This document shows, one piece after another, positions 23,101 to 38,100 of a stretch of 64,000 bases of DNA (position 1 is the stretch's first letter; each line of letters opens with the position of its first letter). The stretch spans positions 35,816,622-35,880,621 of the forward strand of contig CM029663.1 in the NCBI GenBank assembly GCA_017311315.1. The letters run 5' to 3'. The notes beneath the pieces were generated by a model. The model saw nothing but the letters and a program-made list of their open reading frames with translations. It had not been told where the DNA came from and did no database searches. A program made the translations under genes and the position numbers. The DNA comes from Dendrocalamus latiflorus (Eukaryota; Streptophyta; Magnoliopsida; Poales; Poaceae).

Positions 23101-26100
23101 ATGCATATGCCATGACTTTTCCTCTTTGCATAAGTACACAACCAAGACTTGGTGCGAGTCATCACAGTATATTTCAAAGTCCTCGCGTATATCTAGCAAA
23201 ACTAGTACAGGAGCAGAGGTCAATCTCTTCTTCAATTGTTGGAAACACTCCTCACAAGCTTCTATCCATTCATATTTCTTCTCCTTCTTAAGTAGGTGGG
23301 TCAGAGGTCTAGAAATCCTCAAGAATCCTCCTATGAACCATCTATAGTATCCAGCCAATCCAAGGAAATTGTGTACTTCAGTCACTGAGGTGGGTTGTTT
23401 CCATTCTAGGACAACATCTACCTTAGCTAGGTTGATGGATACTCCTCCAATGGATACAATATGCTCGAGGAAACTAATATCTCATAGCCAAAACTCACAT
23501 TTGCTATACTTGGCATACAGTTGGTAATCTTTAAGCTTCTTTAGTACCAACTGCAGGGGCACGACATGTTCTTCGATATTCTTGGAGTAGACAAGGATGT
23601 CATCAATAAATACCACAACAAACTTGTCTAGATATCCATGAACACCTTGTTCATGAGGTTCATAAAGTAGGCAGGAGCGCTAGTCAAGCCAAAAGACATG
23701 ATTGTGAATTCATACGGCCACATCTGGTGATGAATGTTGTTTTAGGGATGTCCTCAGCCTTGATCTTCAACTGGTGGTATCTTGACCTCAAGTCTATCTT
23801 AGAGAACATTGTTGCTCCCTTAAGTTAGTCAGACATGTCATCTATCCGAGATAGAGGGTACTTGTTCTTAATAGTCACCTCATTCAAGGACCTATAGTCC
23901 ACACACATTCTTAGGGTACCGTCGTTCTTCTTCACACACAACACTAGTGAACCCTAAGGAGAGGAGCTAGGCCTTATGAAGCCATTGTCCTGCAACTCAT
24001 GGATTTGCTTTTTTTAGTTCTTCAAGCTCATCGATGGCCATTCTATATGGTCTCTTGGCAATTGAGGCCATTCTTGGCATCAAATCAATGACAAATTCTA
24101 CATCTCGATCAGGCGGCATACCAGGTAACTCCTCCAGGAATACCTCGGGGCTGTCTTGAACTACTATCATTCCTTTTAGAGGCACATAATCAAGATGGTA
24201 GACTGCACGACCCCAATAGTAAGGTTAGTCTATCTTGACTTTTATTGTTATTTCTAGGTCTTTGGTAAGTACTACCTTTCTATTGGCACAATCTATCTTC
24301 CCTTGGTACCCTGATAACCAATCCATCCCTAGGATAATATCCAATATTTGGGAATTTAGTATGATTAGGTCTGAGGAGAAATTGACCTCTTCCATCTAAA
24401 TTTGTACCTCTAGGCTTACTACTGTGGCTGTCAGCGGTCCCTTGGGTGAGCTAAGTGCCATGGATCTCTTCAACTCAAAGATTGGCAATTGATGCTTTTC
24501 AACAAACTATCTTGCTATGAAAAATGAGAAGCCCCAGATTCAAAGAGGATGTGTCCATGTGTTGACTTAGCAAAGAATGTACCCATTAAGACTCCTGTAG
24601 ATTCCTAGACTTCTTATACCGTGACATTGTTCACACGACCATGATTTGGTGTTGGGACTATCCTGATTGCTCACGGAGTTTGATATCTTTTGTTCGACGT
24701 TGATGTCTGGCTATAAGTTAGAGTGGTTCCTAGATTGAAATTGACTAGTGAGACTCGGCACTGTGGGCAATGGTTGACGAAGTGTCCCTTTTCTCTCAGT
24801 CGAAGTAGTTGAGGTTGGCTATGGTGGGATTGATATAGCAGGCTAGTTTGTAGGGCGGGTAGTGCGGAGCACGCTGCCACTTGGAAGGTGTGTTGGAACT
24901 GTGGTAAGACTGCTGCTAGTCTAGGGAAGGAGGGGTTTCCGTATAACCATTGGGGATAGCTTCCATATGGCCTCTAGGCAACCAGTTTGCATTTGTGGGT
25001 AGCTTCTGTATTCTTCCTCTCGTTCTCTAGAATGAGAGCCATGCTGACAAGGTGATGAAAGCTGAAGAAATTTTGGATAATTAGTTGCACTCTCAACTCT
25101 TCGTGCATTCCTACCAAGAAACAATTGATCTTCTCCTCATCAACTATATTTGCTGGTGCGTAGTAAGCTAGCTGATTTAATATCTTGAACTATTGGACTG
25201 GCTACTTCTTCTTCTTGATCTTCAACATTTTCTACTTCTTGTTCTTCAGCCTCTTCTTCCCCCTGGGAGGCTTCCTCATTTACGGGACTATCTCCTCCTT
25301 GGGTTGTAGGTAGTTCTCCCACCAAGCAGCTGCTATTCCTTTGAGTTGTTGGGTGGTGAAGATTACCTTGTCTTCTTCTGCACATTTGGCAACTCGGGGC
25401 TTATTTTCTATGTCCCAGAGCCAGTCTTCAGCTTTGAGTGGTTCATCGATAGATGAGAAGGTTAATGGCTGAGTTCTCAGAAAGTTAGCTAGCTTTGAGT
25501 TATAGCTAGTAGCCCCAGCTTGTTGCTCGATGAAGATGGCCTACAAAATATGTGTCTGTTGTGCCATTACTTGCACTAGGGTGGGGTTGAGTGGTGGTGG
25601 AGGGAGTTAGGCCCACATCCACGGCCTCTCCCGTTGCTAATAGGGCTATCTTCATGACGATTGGCGGTGCCACTCCCTCTACCGGCTCTCTTTGGGGCCA
25701 TATGTGGATAACATTCTTATTTAGCACTAAAGTCTAAGTAAGAGTGTTGATTAGCCCTCAAGAAGCATATCAAAATCCATTCGAATAAGACAAATGAAAA
25801 ATAGAATACAATACAAGGCCTATGGTGGCCATATGACATTCATAGCAAGTTATTACATGATAGCTAGTACATGGCACATAACCTATGCTCGGTGATGATA
25901 GTACAATACAATACATATTACAACATTTACCACTAAATACAAGGGGTTAGTGCTTGCAAATCAAAATCCTACTCCTAGCAAGCACTACTGACTAGTCTAG
26001 CTCTCTGGTCTGCCTACTCCTCCATGAAGCTATCACCACCACGGTTCTCATAGTTGCCAAGTGAATTGGAGTGGGAGTGACTGCAGTCATGGATGTTGTT

Positions 26101-29100
26101 TCCAAGGTTGATGACAATCGGCGGGCTAGGGCGCCGCATGCTCTTGCATTTGGTAGTCCTCAAGCATAGTCCTCCAGAGATAGGCCGAGTAGGGGTGGGG
26201 TTGGCAGGGACGATGGTAGGTCCGACTCAAGCGACTGCGGTAGCCTTCTCACGATCTACTGTAACATGGGCCTTCTCGCACTTGGTGAGCTAAGTGCGAA
26301 GGGTTTTGACTTGGTTGTAGCTAGCAGTGAGGAACTAGCAGAGGTTTGAGGTCTCCTCCAGTGCCTCAATGTAGGTGGCCCTCATAGCTCAGGTAAGTTG
26401 AACCTGGTGTGTTAGGAGCGGGTCATCCTCAAAGGTGGTGATGAATGTCTCACTATAGCGTCCTCCCTCCTCGAGGCATGGATAGTAGCAGAACAGAGAG
26501 GACAACATGGTGGCCTCATAGATCTTACATAGGCAAGCAGAAGCCAAGTGGGCGGCGTCCTGAAGGGCATCGGTGGAAATGCTCCTCAGGTGCTCAATCC
26601 TAAAGGTGCGGGAGGTGTACTCGCCTTCCCTTGCATAGAGGAAGCCTTCCATCATCTAGGCCTCTCTGTCTACTTCCTGGGTCTTTTGGCCCCTAAAGAT
26701 GGGACTGTGTCAGTAGCCTAGGTACTACATTAGTTTGCGTAGTATGTCAACAACCTCTCCTTCATCTTCTCCATGTGTGAAGTAGTCCCATGGGCCAAAG
26801 TCGGCTAATTTGGCATCTATAGTTTTGAATAGGAGGGTGTCAATAATAGTTTTAAAATGTAAAGAAAGGAAGGTAAGTCAAGAACTAAGAGGGTAAGTAG
26901 AAGGAGTAGTATCTACATTTTTTTGGTAAATCTCTTGCTTAGTTTTTGAAAATAAGTCTCAAGTCCTTAGATAACGGCCATTCTAGCTAAGGCTTTTTAA
27001 CCTATAGTTGTATGCTCTCGTACTAGCATTGTCGGACCCAAAATTTGCAATTTGGAATCCTCTGTCATTCTACTGTATTATTCTCTAGATCAGTAGATAG
27101 TGCTCATAAATATATTACTGAATCAATCTCATACATCGCATAAGTCATACCAACAGTAATATTACACAGCCGAGTTTAAATAACCCATAATGGGTAGAGT
27201 TTACATATCGGCCGATAAGGCTAAATGTTTACATTACAAAAGTGGAAATGGAAGTAAAAACAAAAGGTGAGGCCACATCTTGCCTTAGGCAAGCGACTAG
27301 AGGTAAAGGTTGCCTTACTACTTTCCAAGAGTTTGAATAATAGATGTACACATAATCACGATCCAAGGCTAGCTATCTGAGGTAAGGGCTAGAATACTAA
27401 GGGATGTCCTAATCTCCACTGTCATCTTCCCCACCTGGTCCCAGGGTGGGGTAGTAGGCGTAGTTGTCATGTTCCATCAGTTCTAAGTTAATTAAGTGGC
27501 GAGGGTGAGCACAAACAACTATTCTCCATGAGTCAACACATAGAATGCAATAATATAGATGTATGGCTGAGCAGACAAAGGTTGGGTTCTTTTAATTACT
27601 AAATGCCTTAGTTGAGAGTTACAATGGTTGCGCTATTTTACATTGAGAAGGGATTAAACGATTAAGTCCCTAGGGTTATGAAGGTGGTTCGATCACAAAC
27701 CATACTCTCATGCTCCCACCACAGCAGTCCCTCTTACCATCCGCCTAGATATTTAAGCAAGTTTAGAGTATCCAATGACTACCCAAATACAAGATTTCAT
27801 GTTTGAAATAATATCAGGACAATTTGATGCCCCTGAGTATCTAAGTAAGACTAAGCATGCTGCTTCAATAAGGACTTATCAGTAGTATGTTTAACAAAAA
27901 TTTCTAGGGCAACAAGGTTTTATGTCCAAAATCAAGGAGCGGGGGTGTAATAGCACAATAATTAATAAGGACTTAACTATGAGCTCAAATGAATATAATT
28001 TGCAAAACAAATTAAAGCATGCAATTTAATAATTTAAATCAATATAACTTGCACTCAAAATATTAGTGCAAATGATTAAAGTATTGACTCACCTTACTCA
28101 TAAACTTGTTGGTCTTGAGGGCCCTAATTGGGCTCGAACTATTGCTCTTCCTCAGCTTCGTATAGTCAAGACTTGCAATTATGACAAGCGAATAAAACTA
28201 GAGAATGCAAACAAATCCACATGAAAATACAAATGAACTCTAAAATTCATGGCTTTGGCCTCGATAGAAAGATCATGATTTTAGGTGAATTTAAAAATAA
28301 GTTTCATTTGAATTGGATTTAAAGAAAGCAAGAATGGGCCTTCCAAAGTTTAAATTTAGGAAAACTCCTAAAATAAACAGAGGAGAGAGAGACTATCTCA
28401 CTCCTAGCTAGGCTCATGGTTGTAATTTATTTTCTAATTCATTTCCATATTCGAAAATACTCCAGAGGCTAACATGTGGGGCTTGTCGGGTTTTTAATTT
28501 GTTTTTGATTTATTTTTCTTAAGAAAATACTATAATGAGCCAGATAATATTTAATTTCTTTTTAGTTTATTTTTCGTAAAAATCTGGTGTGATTGACAAG
28601 TGGAACTGGAGCATAGTGAGGACCCACATGATAGTAGCTCAGAATTCAAATTTCGTTTTAATTAAATTTCTTAATTGGTTGGGCCCACATGTCAGTGGCT
28701 AATTAACATTAACTAAGAAGCATCATGAACACTAATTAATTATGATAGCTAATTAAATACTAAGATACAATGCTCCTCCTCTACTTACAAAGGAGACACT
28801 CATTGCCAGTAAGGCAAGCGACGGTGAGCGCCGACATCCCCCAAAATGGGTTGCCAGGACCACGATAGTCCTAAAGGCGGCGACGACATGGCCGACAGTG
28901 AACCACAGTGGTGGCATGATGGCACAAGGAGGCAGTGAAGCTTAGCCACCATGGCAATCAGGGCTCTAGTCGTACGGCGAGCTAAACTAAATCACAATGA
29001 GCATCTACGAGTCACGAGGAACTCACCAGAGTGATTGGCAAGGCTTGGGGGGCTTGAGGCAGTATGGCAATGAGTTCCCAAGGTGATGCAGTGGAGGACC

Positions 29101-32100
29101 ATGGCACCGACAAGCTAGGGATGATGACTGCCAAAATTGGGTGAGGGCAAAGTGAGAGGGAGGTAATGGGACGCACAATTCATGAGAAATAGAACAATAG
29201 GAAGATGATGGCGCCAGTAAGTGACCAAAGGAGAGTGAATAGGGAGGTGCATGTGAGGAGGCAATGCGACGCTAGCACAAGCAAGGGCGTGACACGGAGG
29301 AGCAGCCACAGCTAATGTCACCATGGCCTGGGTACAACATCTACGATGGGACTGGGTGCGCGTGATAAGGCAGAATGATAGGGCTAGCAGTGGCATATGC
29401 GCTCTCACAGATGGACATCAGTGTAGCAATCAATGTGATGTGATGGTGAAATAGAGCCAGGGTATTCGATGTGCGGTGTCGCAAGCAATTCAATACAACA
29501 GGTGGGCGACAGGATGGCGATGACATGAGCAGGGCATGTGTGAAGGCGGACGGCGATTGGTCAGCGTTTGCTATGGCAAGCTGGCATGGTGCGGCTAGCT
29601 TGAGGGCGTGGCCAGAGCAAAATGAGTGAGCAAGGAGGTTGGGCATGTGGCTGGGATGGGCTAGAGGGGGAGTAGGTCGGTAGGCTGGTTAGGCCAGATG
29701 GCTGTGGGCCAAAGAAAGAGAGAGAGGAAGGGAAAGACGATTGGGCCAGCCCAAGACTATTTTTCTATTTTTCTTTGATTTTCAATTGTATTCTGTTTTT
29801 AAGTTTGAATTTTAATTCTTGTTTTGCAAATGAATTTGGATTCTAAATTTTAAATTGAACTCAATTTGAATTTGGGTCACAATTTGAGTTCCAACTTTGA
29901 ATTTTGTTTTCAATTCAACTCCCAAAGCCAAAAGGAAAATTTGAAAATGATCCAAATGCCAAAATTATCCAAAAATTTTAAATGGCCCCAAATTTTGGTT
30001 GTTACATTCAACCTGGTTTTGCTTGGAGGTGGCGCTGTATATGTGTTTTTGACACATAAGCTGGTTTTAGTTTTAGCTTTAGGGATTTGACACGTAAGCA
30101 GACTACTCAGCAAAATGACTAAATAAATTGTGAGATCCACTCGTCCATCCTTCAATTTTTCTCTTCCACTTACTGTTCTCGTTCATTGTAAAAGAGAACT
30201 AGAGAGAGAGAGGAGGTGGTGGTGGGCTAGGCATGGCACCGACAATGGGGTTGTGGTGGAGTACGAGTAGGGCTGTAAACGAGTCGAGCTCGAGCGAGCT
30301 TGGCCTTCCAGGCTCGAGCTCGGCAGAAGCTCGAGCCGAGCTCGAGATGGGGTCCGAGCTTGAACCTGGGCTCGAGCTCGGCTCGGCCTAAGCTCGAGTA
30401 GGCTCGAGCTCGGCTCGTTGAAGCTCGATAACAATTAAAATAATATATTATGCACTATTTTTCAATAATAAAAAAAATTTAAGTTCGAGCTCGGCTCTAG
30501 TAAGCTCGATAACAGTCAAAATAATTCAAATACACACTAATTTTTAATAATAAGAAAAGCTCGAGCTCGAATTCGGCTCGAAAAAGCTCGGTAAGAATTA
30601 ATATGTATTACTATTTAAGCTCGAATCGGGGCTCGCGAACTATTCAAGCTCGGCTCGGTGAAGCTCGCGAGCTCGAGCTCAAGCTCGAGTTCGGCTCGTT
30701 TAAAGTTCGAACCGAGCTCGAATCGAGCTTAGAACGAGCCGAACTCGAGTAGCTCGCGAGTTTCGAGCTTTTTTTACAGCCCTAAGTACGAGCAAGAAGC
30801 AAAATGGAACGCTTGTGATGTGAAGAGCCTAATGGTAGTGGTGGTATAAGGAGAGGTGAACTATGTTGGCCCGGTGACAGAGGCGGGCAGTAGTGGGGGT
30901 GGGTCATGGAGGCGACAAGGCTACGGTGGGTGCGAGGCACTTCTATATGAAGGAATCAACGGAGTCTCACTGGTCATGATGAACAATAGTGGAAAAGCTT
31001 GACAGATCTGGGGAAGCAGAGTTTTGATCCCAAGCAGCTGCGTTCATGAAACTCAAATTAAATTTGGGATGTGGAGGAGAAAGTGGTAGAACATGATGTG
31101 GCATGGATGGTTTTTATTAAGATGCTCACCAAAGGCGATGATTTGGGTTAGGTGGACATGATAGAGCTCGAGCAGCCATGGCATGGCTTTGCTAGGAATT
31201 TCAACAGAGGTTGTTGTCAAGCACAGCCTCCTCTAGCGCCGTCCCGAGCCTCCTACTTCACTATAGCCTACCAAGTAGGTCTTAAAGTCTACTCTAATAT
31301 GCAACAAGTTGCCTCAACGCCACTGGTCCTTGTTGACTCGTGGCAAGATTTCTACATCAACCTCAAAGGTGTTTAAAAGTCATTGCGCTCGTCTACCTCC
31401 TACTCTAGCACTGCACTCACCATGCTCAACACCATGGCTGCAGGCCTACCCTAGAGCCAAGCAACCATGGCGAGCTCGTTGAAGGTGGGTTCATGAGGGT
31501 GACGTCAAGACCCTTGCCCTGAAGCTCCTCAAAATGCTCCTCTTTGTAGTGTTTGCCACTGGCTTCCTTGTCGTTGTTGTTCTCCTCCTTGACAGTGGCA
31601 CGATCCTAAGAAGTTCAGGGGCCTGTTGGGCCTACACCTTTCTAAATGGCATCAGACGATGCCCAGATCTCCATAGTGTGCACCATCTTGCGCTATATGG
31701 CCATGCACCTGGGAGAGGTAGCCATGGCAGTTAGAGAGAGGTAACAGGTAACCATGATAGTTGGGAAAGATTGAGAGAAGAGGAAGAGTTGGAGAGAGAA
31801 AGGGTATTTTTGTAATTTATTTTCTGAATCACAGGAGGTCCATAGCCATGTTAGTTTATTTTGTAAATTGGATAACACACTTGTACAAGTTTCATAACTC
31901 AATACCATGTTTGTTCGAATTCAAAACCGTCACCATGTTGTACCAAAACTAGGGTGTAATAGCCTCAGTGAAATAGTTGCGGGGTGTCCAATATACTTAT
32001 TCTACGCAAGCCATAAGTTAAGCAGGAAACATTAGCCGCTCTAGTGGTAAAAGCACTAATCGTACTTGCCTTGGGTCCTACATTCGAAGCTCTCGTCTTC

Positions 32101-35100
32101 CTTCATTCTTTGTTCTAATCCTACTACTGACATGTGGCCCCGTATCTAGAATGGAAAATATTGAAAACCAGCACTTTGGTATAGATGGGAACGAACCCAC
32201 AAGTTCACAACCCATCACATGGCACACATAATGCTAGCCTTTTACATAGTTGTGTTTACAAGTTGTTTGTAGAAGTTTTATTCCTAATTTTAAAATTTAA
32301 AATTCATTCAATCTGACAAATTTTGGACAAGCCCCCCCACCACACGTACAAATTATGTTTCATGCAAATTGGATATTTTCACCCTGTTTCATAATATTGT
32401 GCCAATTACACTAGTCTATGGCATTTATTGTACTTTTTTTTGAAGGAAATGGCATTGATTATACTATATGAAGAATAACTATCTTTTGATTTGAGTCTCA
32501 AGGTTATGATGTCATGTCAATCACTGTTGAGCCCTAAGTATAACAAATTAACTTCTTTCTTAGTTATAAGTAATTTATTCCATCATACTCATGAAAAAGG
32601 GAGTTTTCTATGGAAAACATGAGTATTTGGAAAGGTGCAGCATGATGATTCCTAAGAGGCATTTATCATTGACTGATTATTTCGCTACAAGTAAAACCCC
32701 TATAGAGACACTTTTCTAGGGTTGCTCCAATTTATCTCAAAAATCATTAGTTCTATAGTCTAGAGGCTCTTTTTATAAACACTCTAAAACTACCACAAAA
32801 AATTTGTACTTTAGAGACAGTTGTAGACACATGTAGAATTTTATCTAATAGAGATGCTTTTTATGATGCTCTCTAATTTACCTAAAATTTGTGTGGAAAG
32901 TCATTTTTTGTAACACTTTCAACTCTCTAGAGGCGTTTTCTAGGTGGTTGATATGTGTTAAAAACTACATATAAATATTGCAATACACAGCCAAACAAGG
33001 GAGGTTGCGAGGTTCAAGTGGTTAGTGCAGCAAGTATTCGCATGAGACTTAAGAGTTCTAGGATCAACCATTGCAAAACTCCACATATTTTTGTAGATTT
33101 TATTTATTGTGGTTTGTTATGCTAGTAGCACAATTTAATGCTGCTATGTAATGTTGTTTCCTTAGAGATACAATAAATCATCTCTGTAAAATGCTTCAAA
33201 AGAATCAATAATGTTCATTACGCACGAGTAGCACGTTGATCACCCTGTGCAACCACGCACAGGGACCGTGCAATCGCCAGGAGGGAGTGCGAACGCCGTG
33301 AGAGACCCACTGGCTTAGAACAACTTGAGAATTTGAGATTTGAGCCCTGGAGAAGTGTAACATCAAAAATCAATCATAGATCCATCCAGACAAGATTGAA
33401 GAGCTGAACCCACTAATTCTTTGGTAAGACAAAAAGAGGCTCGATCCACCAAAAGCACAAGAAGAAAAATAGAAGCAGTACGTGAAATAGTATATACCGT
33501 AGAATGAAAACAAGACCAAAGGTCCTTCTAAAAATAGATGTCTAGCTAGAAATCCAGTGGAGAAGACAATCCTGAAGAAGAACCTATGGAAAGAAAGGAG
33601 ATCAGGGTGCCATTATGGTGCTGGGGTTGCTAGAGTCGCCAAAGCTCCTACAGTTGCCATCTTGGTTCAAACTAGTACAAGTGACCAATTTGCCTCCCTA
33701 TTTAGATAATAGTTGAACTTCCAAGTAGTAATAGTTGCCTCATTAACAATTAACTTAATTAGTCCTAGCTAAATTTTCCAAGCATATAATGCCTCTCCAA
33801 ATAATAAATAGATGTTTTATACCACAAGTACTTTGTCTATTTAACCGTTAATAGTTCACATCTCGACTAGCACTTGTTACTAGATAGCAATACATATTTT
33901 CTAGCAAGTACCATACAAATATCTCTACTAGTTACATATAGAGTTGCTAGCAAGTAAAATACAACTACCTCTAGTAGTTACCATCAAATAGTAGAAAGTT
34001 GCTAGTAAATAACATGCAAAGTTGTTAGTAATTAACAAATGGAGTTGTTAGTAAGTAAGCAAGTACCACGTAGAGTTGCTAGGAGTAACATGTTGAGTTG
34101 TTAGCAAGTAATGTACAACTACCTCTAGTAGTTGCTAGCACAAAGCACTAATGATTGCCATCAAAAATAAGAAGTTATCGGTAAATAACATGCAAACTTG
34201 CTAGTAAATCATAGATAGACTTGTTACTAAGTAGTATGGATTCGCCATTGATAATTACCTACATAAATAGCTACTATTTATCTTCAAGTCATAGAGAGTT
34301 GATATGTTGTAAGATAAGTTATCAGTAGGTGTAGTTGTTACATAGTAACACCTAGAGTTGCTAGCAAGCAATATAGAGCTACCACTGATGGTTCTCTACA
34401 CAAGTCAATATTAGTTGTCTATTAGCAAGTAACATATAGAGTTATTTATGAACAAGTAACATATATTAATATTTGCAAGTAACTCTGCATTAATAGGTTG
34501 TTTACACAAATTGTTGAGTCACCAACTTGCTATCAAATAATAGTTAGTTATGTTGCCAAGAAGTAATTTGTAAAGTTGTGGTTCCTGTAGTGTTTAGTTG
34601 TTAGTAGGTAACCCAAAGTTGCAACCCAACTAGATAATAGTTGCTTCTCGATCACATAGAGTTGCTACTTGAGAAACAACTTTATCATTACACCACTAAA
34701 ATATATATAATATGGGTCTGGACTTGTTAAGCTCATCAAATGGAACACAAAGGTTCAAACAAAATGTAAATAAGACACTTCGATAAGATTATATGGTCAT
34801 TTAAAGGTTGCAAACCAAAGGAAAAAATCATGTTTAATACACACTTGTATTCTTCCTCCTTTCTAGTTGTGTCTTCATTCCTTGTCTCTCGACTAAAAGA
34901 AGAAATACGTAAAGGGAAAGTGTCAAACCAAAGTAAAGGGGACTTCTAGTGTTGTCAGGCTAACATGCTACTAGTAGCACATTAATCGCATCCCAAAAGA
35001 ATATAGATGCATGTTAGTAGAATGTCTCTTCATTCATAGTGACAATGCATAGGAAGGCACTTATGTGACATTTAAAAAAAATGTCTCTACAACAAAATAT

Positions 35101-38100
35101 ATGCAATGTTACAATTGTGTCAACACTTGGAAGCACATGAACTGCTTATGGACAAGCATGAACTTATACAAAATATGAGTCAGCTTGACAACTAATATAA
35201 GCATCATTTTTTGTTGTTTGAATTTTTATGAATTTGTTATTTTTATCAAATAAACATTTTTCTCACAAATAGACCCTAAGGCTAACACCGTGGGCATGTC
35301 ATGAACATATGTATACTAATTCATTGATCAATATTTTTCACCCTATATTGGACCTAGATGGCAAAGGATTTATATGACATAATATCGGATGAAACAAAGG
35401 ATTATTTTCACCCACACTTTTGGCGAGAAGGGAGCGATGATGCATTTCTACAGCTTGTTATTCAACCCATCTACAAAGTTATGCAGAAGGTACGTTCTCG
35501 ATGTTATATCTTGTGTAAATGTTTTTTGGCTATATTTATTTCTATAATGTTTATTTGATGTGAAAGGAAGCTGCAAGGAGTAAACATGGTACTGTGAGCC
35601 ACTCAAAGTGGAGAAACTATGATGACTTAAATGAATACTTTTGGTAAGTTGTTTTTAATACTTCATTTTTGTGCTTTACCTATCAGTAAAAGCCAAGAAG
35701 TTTTGACAAAAGATTACTTCTTACTGGTGAGCTTTCTGTCAAAAACCTCCATACTATCAGGTCAAAGAAATGCTTCAAACAGCTTGGATGGCCAATGCAT
35801 CCGACAGCTGATTTTTTTGCAGATCCTAAGGTAACTAAAAATGAATATGAGGTTATTCATTAATTCATTCAATTTTTTTGTGCAACATATACTTCTTGCA
35901 ATATGGCATAAGGGCAAGCAGATGTTATTTGATTTTCATCTCATTATGTAACATCAGACTATCATAGCATACATCATCAATATGTCAAACTTTATAGGGG
36001 TTTCTATCTAGTATAGTCACTCCATTATCTTGTTCTTTATGGCACGGTGGGAATAAAGTACATCTGTTGTTTAATATTCACTATATTTTTGTTGAAAGTT
36101 TTCAATACACAAGTCTTTGAAATATTTGGTTTCAAATATTTTTCTAGACGAGTGTCTGTTAGTACTCCCTCCAGTTTACAAAAACAAGTCATTTTTGGAA
36201 TGAGTACAGTCAAACTTTGGCTATCGATATCTTTTTAAATATTTAGATTAGATAAATGAAAATCATATGTGTAGATTCATCTTGAAAAATACTTTCATAA
36301 CATTACAATTTTGTAGGTTTTACAAATATATTATAATAGTAATTAGTGATCAAAGTTGTATTTTGGAGACCGTGTCGATGTCCAAAATGACTTGTTTTTG
36401 TGAACTGGAGGGAGTAGTTAACTGCATTGTTGGATTTAGTTTTGTATTGAAGATTTGTTCAGTCCTATTCTATATTCTTAATGTGTAGGAAATATCATTT
36501 TTTGTGAAGTACTAAGCTTCTCTACAAACTCCTTGAAATTTTCACTTGAATAATTGCATTGAAAATGTTAGCATTTACCAATAAAAAGTTCCACAATGGA
36601 AATAAGATACTGGCAATTTTAGGAAAGGAAATAAGGTACTAGCAATTTTAGGAAAGGACTTCTACTGAGTTGTATTCTATTTTCCCTTTTTTTAATGCAG
36701 ACATACATATAATCTAGACTTAAGGTGGACAAGTATGCATTTGCATTGAGAATGGTTCATATGCATGTTCCTTTTATCAAAATTATCATATGCATGTTCC
36801 TTTTATCAAAATTAAGTATATCTGGTAAGATAATGAAACTAACTTTGGATATATGCAACAACAGAATGATGCAGTTAGCAGACGAAGGATGTCCAAAACA
36901 AATTTTGTTGAAGTCCATACATTTTTGCACCTTTTCAGGAGTTTTTATCGAATGTGGACGTTCTTTATACTGGCTTTCCAGGTACAATCATATTTGCATT
37001 GAGAATAGTTCCTTTTCCCATGCCATATCATTGGAGAGTTCTATTTCAGGCCATGGTAATTATTGCTTGGAGTCCTACTAGATCTCTTTCAGCAATCTTA
37101 GAACCAGACGTTTTCAGAAATGTTTTGACGATCTTCATAACAGCAGCATTTTTAAACTTTTTTAAAGGTATAAATGTACTCTGGGGCCTCTAGGCCTCAA
37201 GAACTTTGTTTCTCTTGTTATGATGATTAGTTGTTTATCAGTAGTTCTTTTGGTAAATCTTCATTGATTCTAATTTTTATGAGCTATTTTAGTCTATAAA
37301 TTTAAGTTAGCTCACCACTGGTTCTTGTTTCCACTATTTCACCAATGTCTAAAATTGGTATCTCGTACTTCCTCAGCCATGCTAGAGATAATACTTGATC
37401 AGAAAGCTTGGAGAAGCCTTGAGTGGTCATTGAAGATCCGTCGGATTCTAAAATGTTTTATAGCAACTATGTGGTTGATAGTTCTGCCAACGACATACTT
37501 TGTTTCTCTTCAAAATCCTACTGGCCTTGTCAAGTTCTTCAGCAAGTGGATTCGAAGTCAATCATTTTATAGTTTCACTATTGTTCTTTACATTATACCA
37601 AGTATATTGGATGCCTCAATTTTCATATTTTCACCGATTCAAAGGGCCATTGAGCATTCAAATTCCTACATCATTAGATTTTTTATTTGGTGGACTCAGG
37701 TAAAACCATGTACATTTTTCCTGCCATAGAAGTCATGCGTCTTGTTCCTATTTATAGTGCCACATATTACCTAAACTGTTTTTGGTTTACATATGTTTTA
37801 TCAGCCAAAGTTATATGTTGCACAAGGCATGCATGAGGATACTTGTTCACTTCTTAAGTAAGTGTCATATTTTCATGACGGCTTATTTTTCAATCTTTTA
37901 TATCTTTCTATGGCTCATATATATCTACTTCCATAAAAATAGGTATTCATCATTCTGGATTCTATTGCTTATGTGGAAGTTGGCTTTCAGTTTTTATGTG
38001 GAGGTTAGTATAAGTTAGGCATCATTACCTTCCACTGCATAAGTATTAAATCATATATATGATTATTTGTCTTAATGTACATAAGCAATAAATTTGGCTA

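Larger units (their letters stand above)
17755..30006 (-). mobile_element. Ty3/gypsy LTR retrotransposon (Tekay/Del-like chromovirus), decayed, inserted in intron 7
   Basis: Two long direct repeats flank a decayed gag-pol. The right (5' on the minus strand) LTR runs about 27030-30006 and the left (3') LTR about 17755-20259. Both end on the + strand with ...CTGTTACA or TTGTTACA, i.e. the LTR begins TGTAACA on the minus strand. A polypurine tract (AAGGGGGTAGG on the minus strand) abuts the left LTR at 20260-20275. Opposite the right LTR, a degenerate primer-binding-like stretch lies just below 27030. The left LTR lacks about 600 bp present in the right one, so no target duplication can be read. 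The pol remnant resembles Tekay/Del elements (ELPGMPPDRDVEFVIDL). The LTRs differ at many positions, which indicates an old insertion. Confidence 0.8.
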
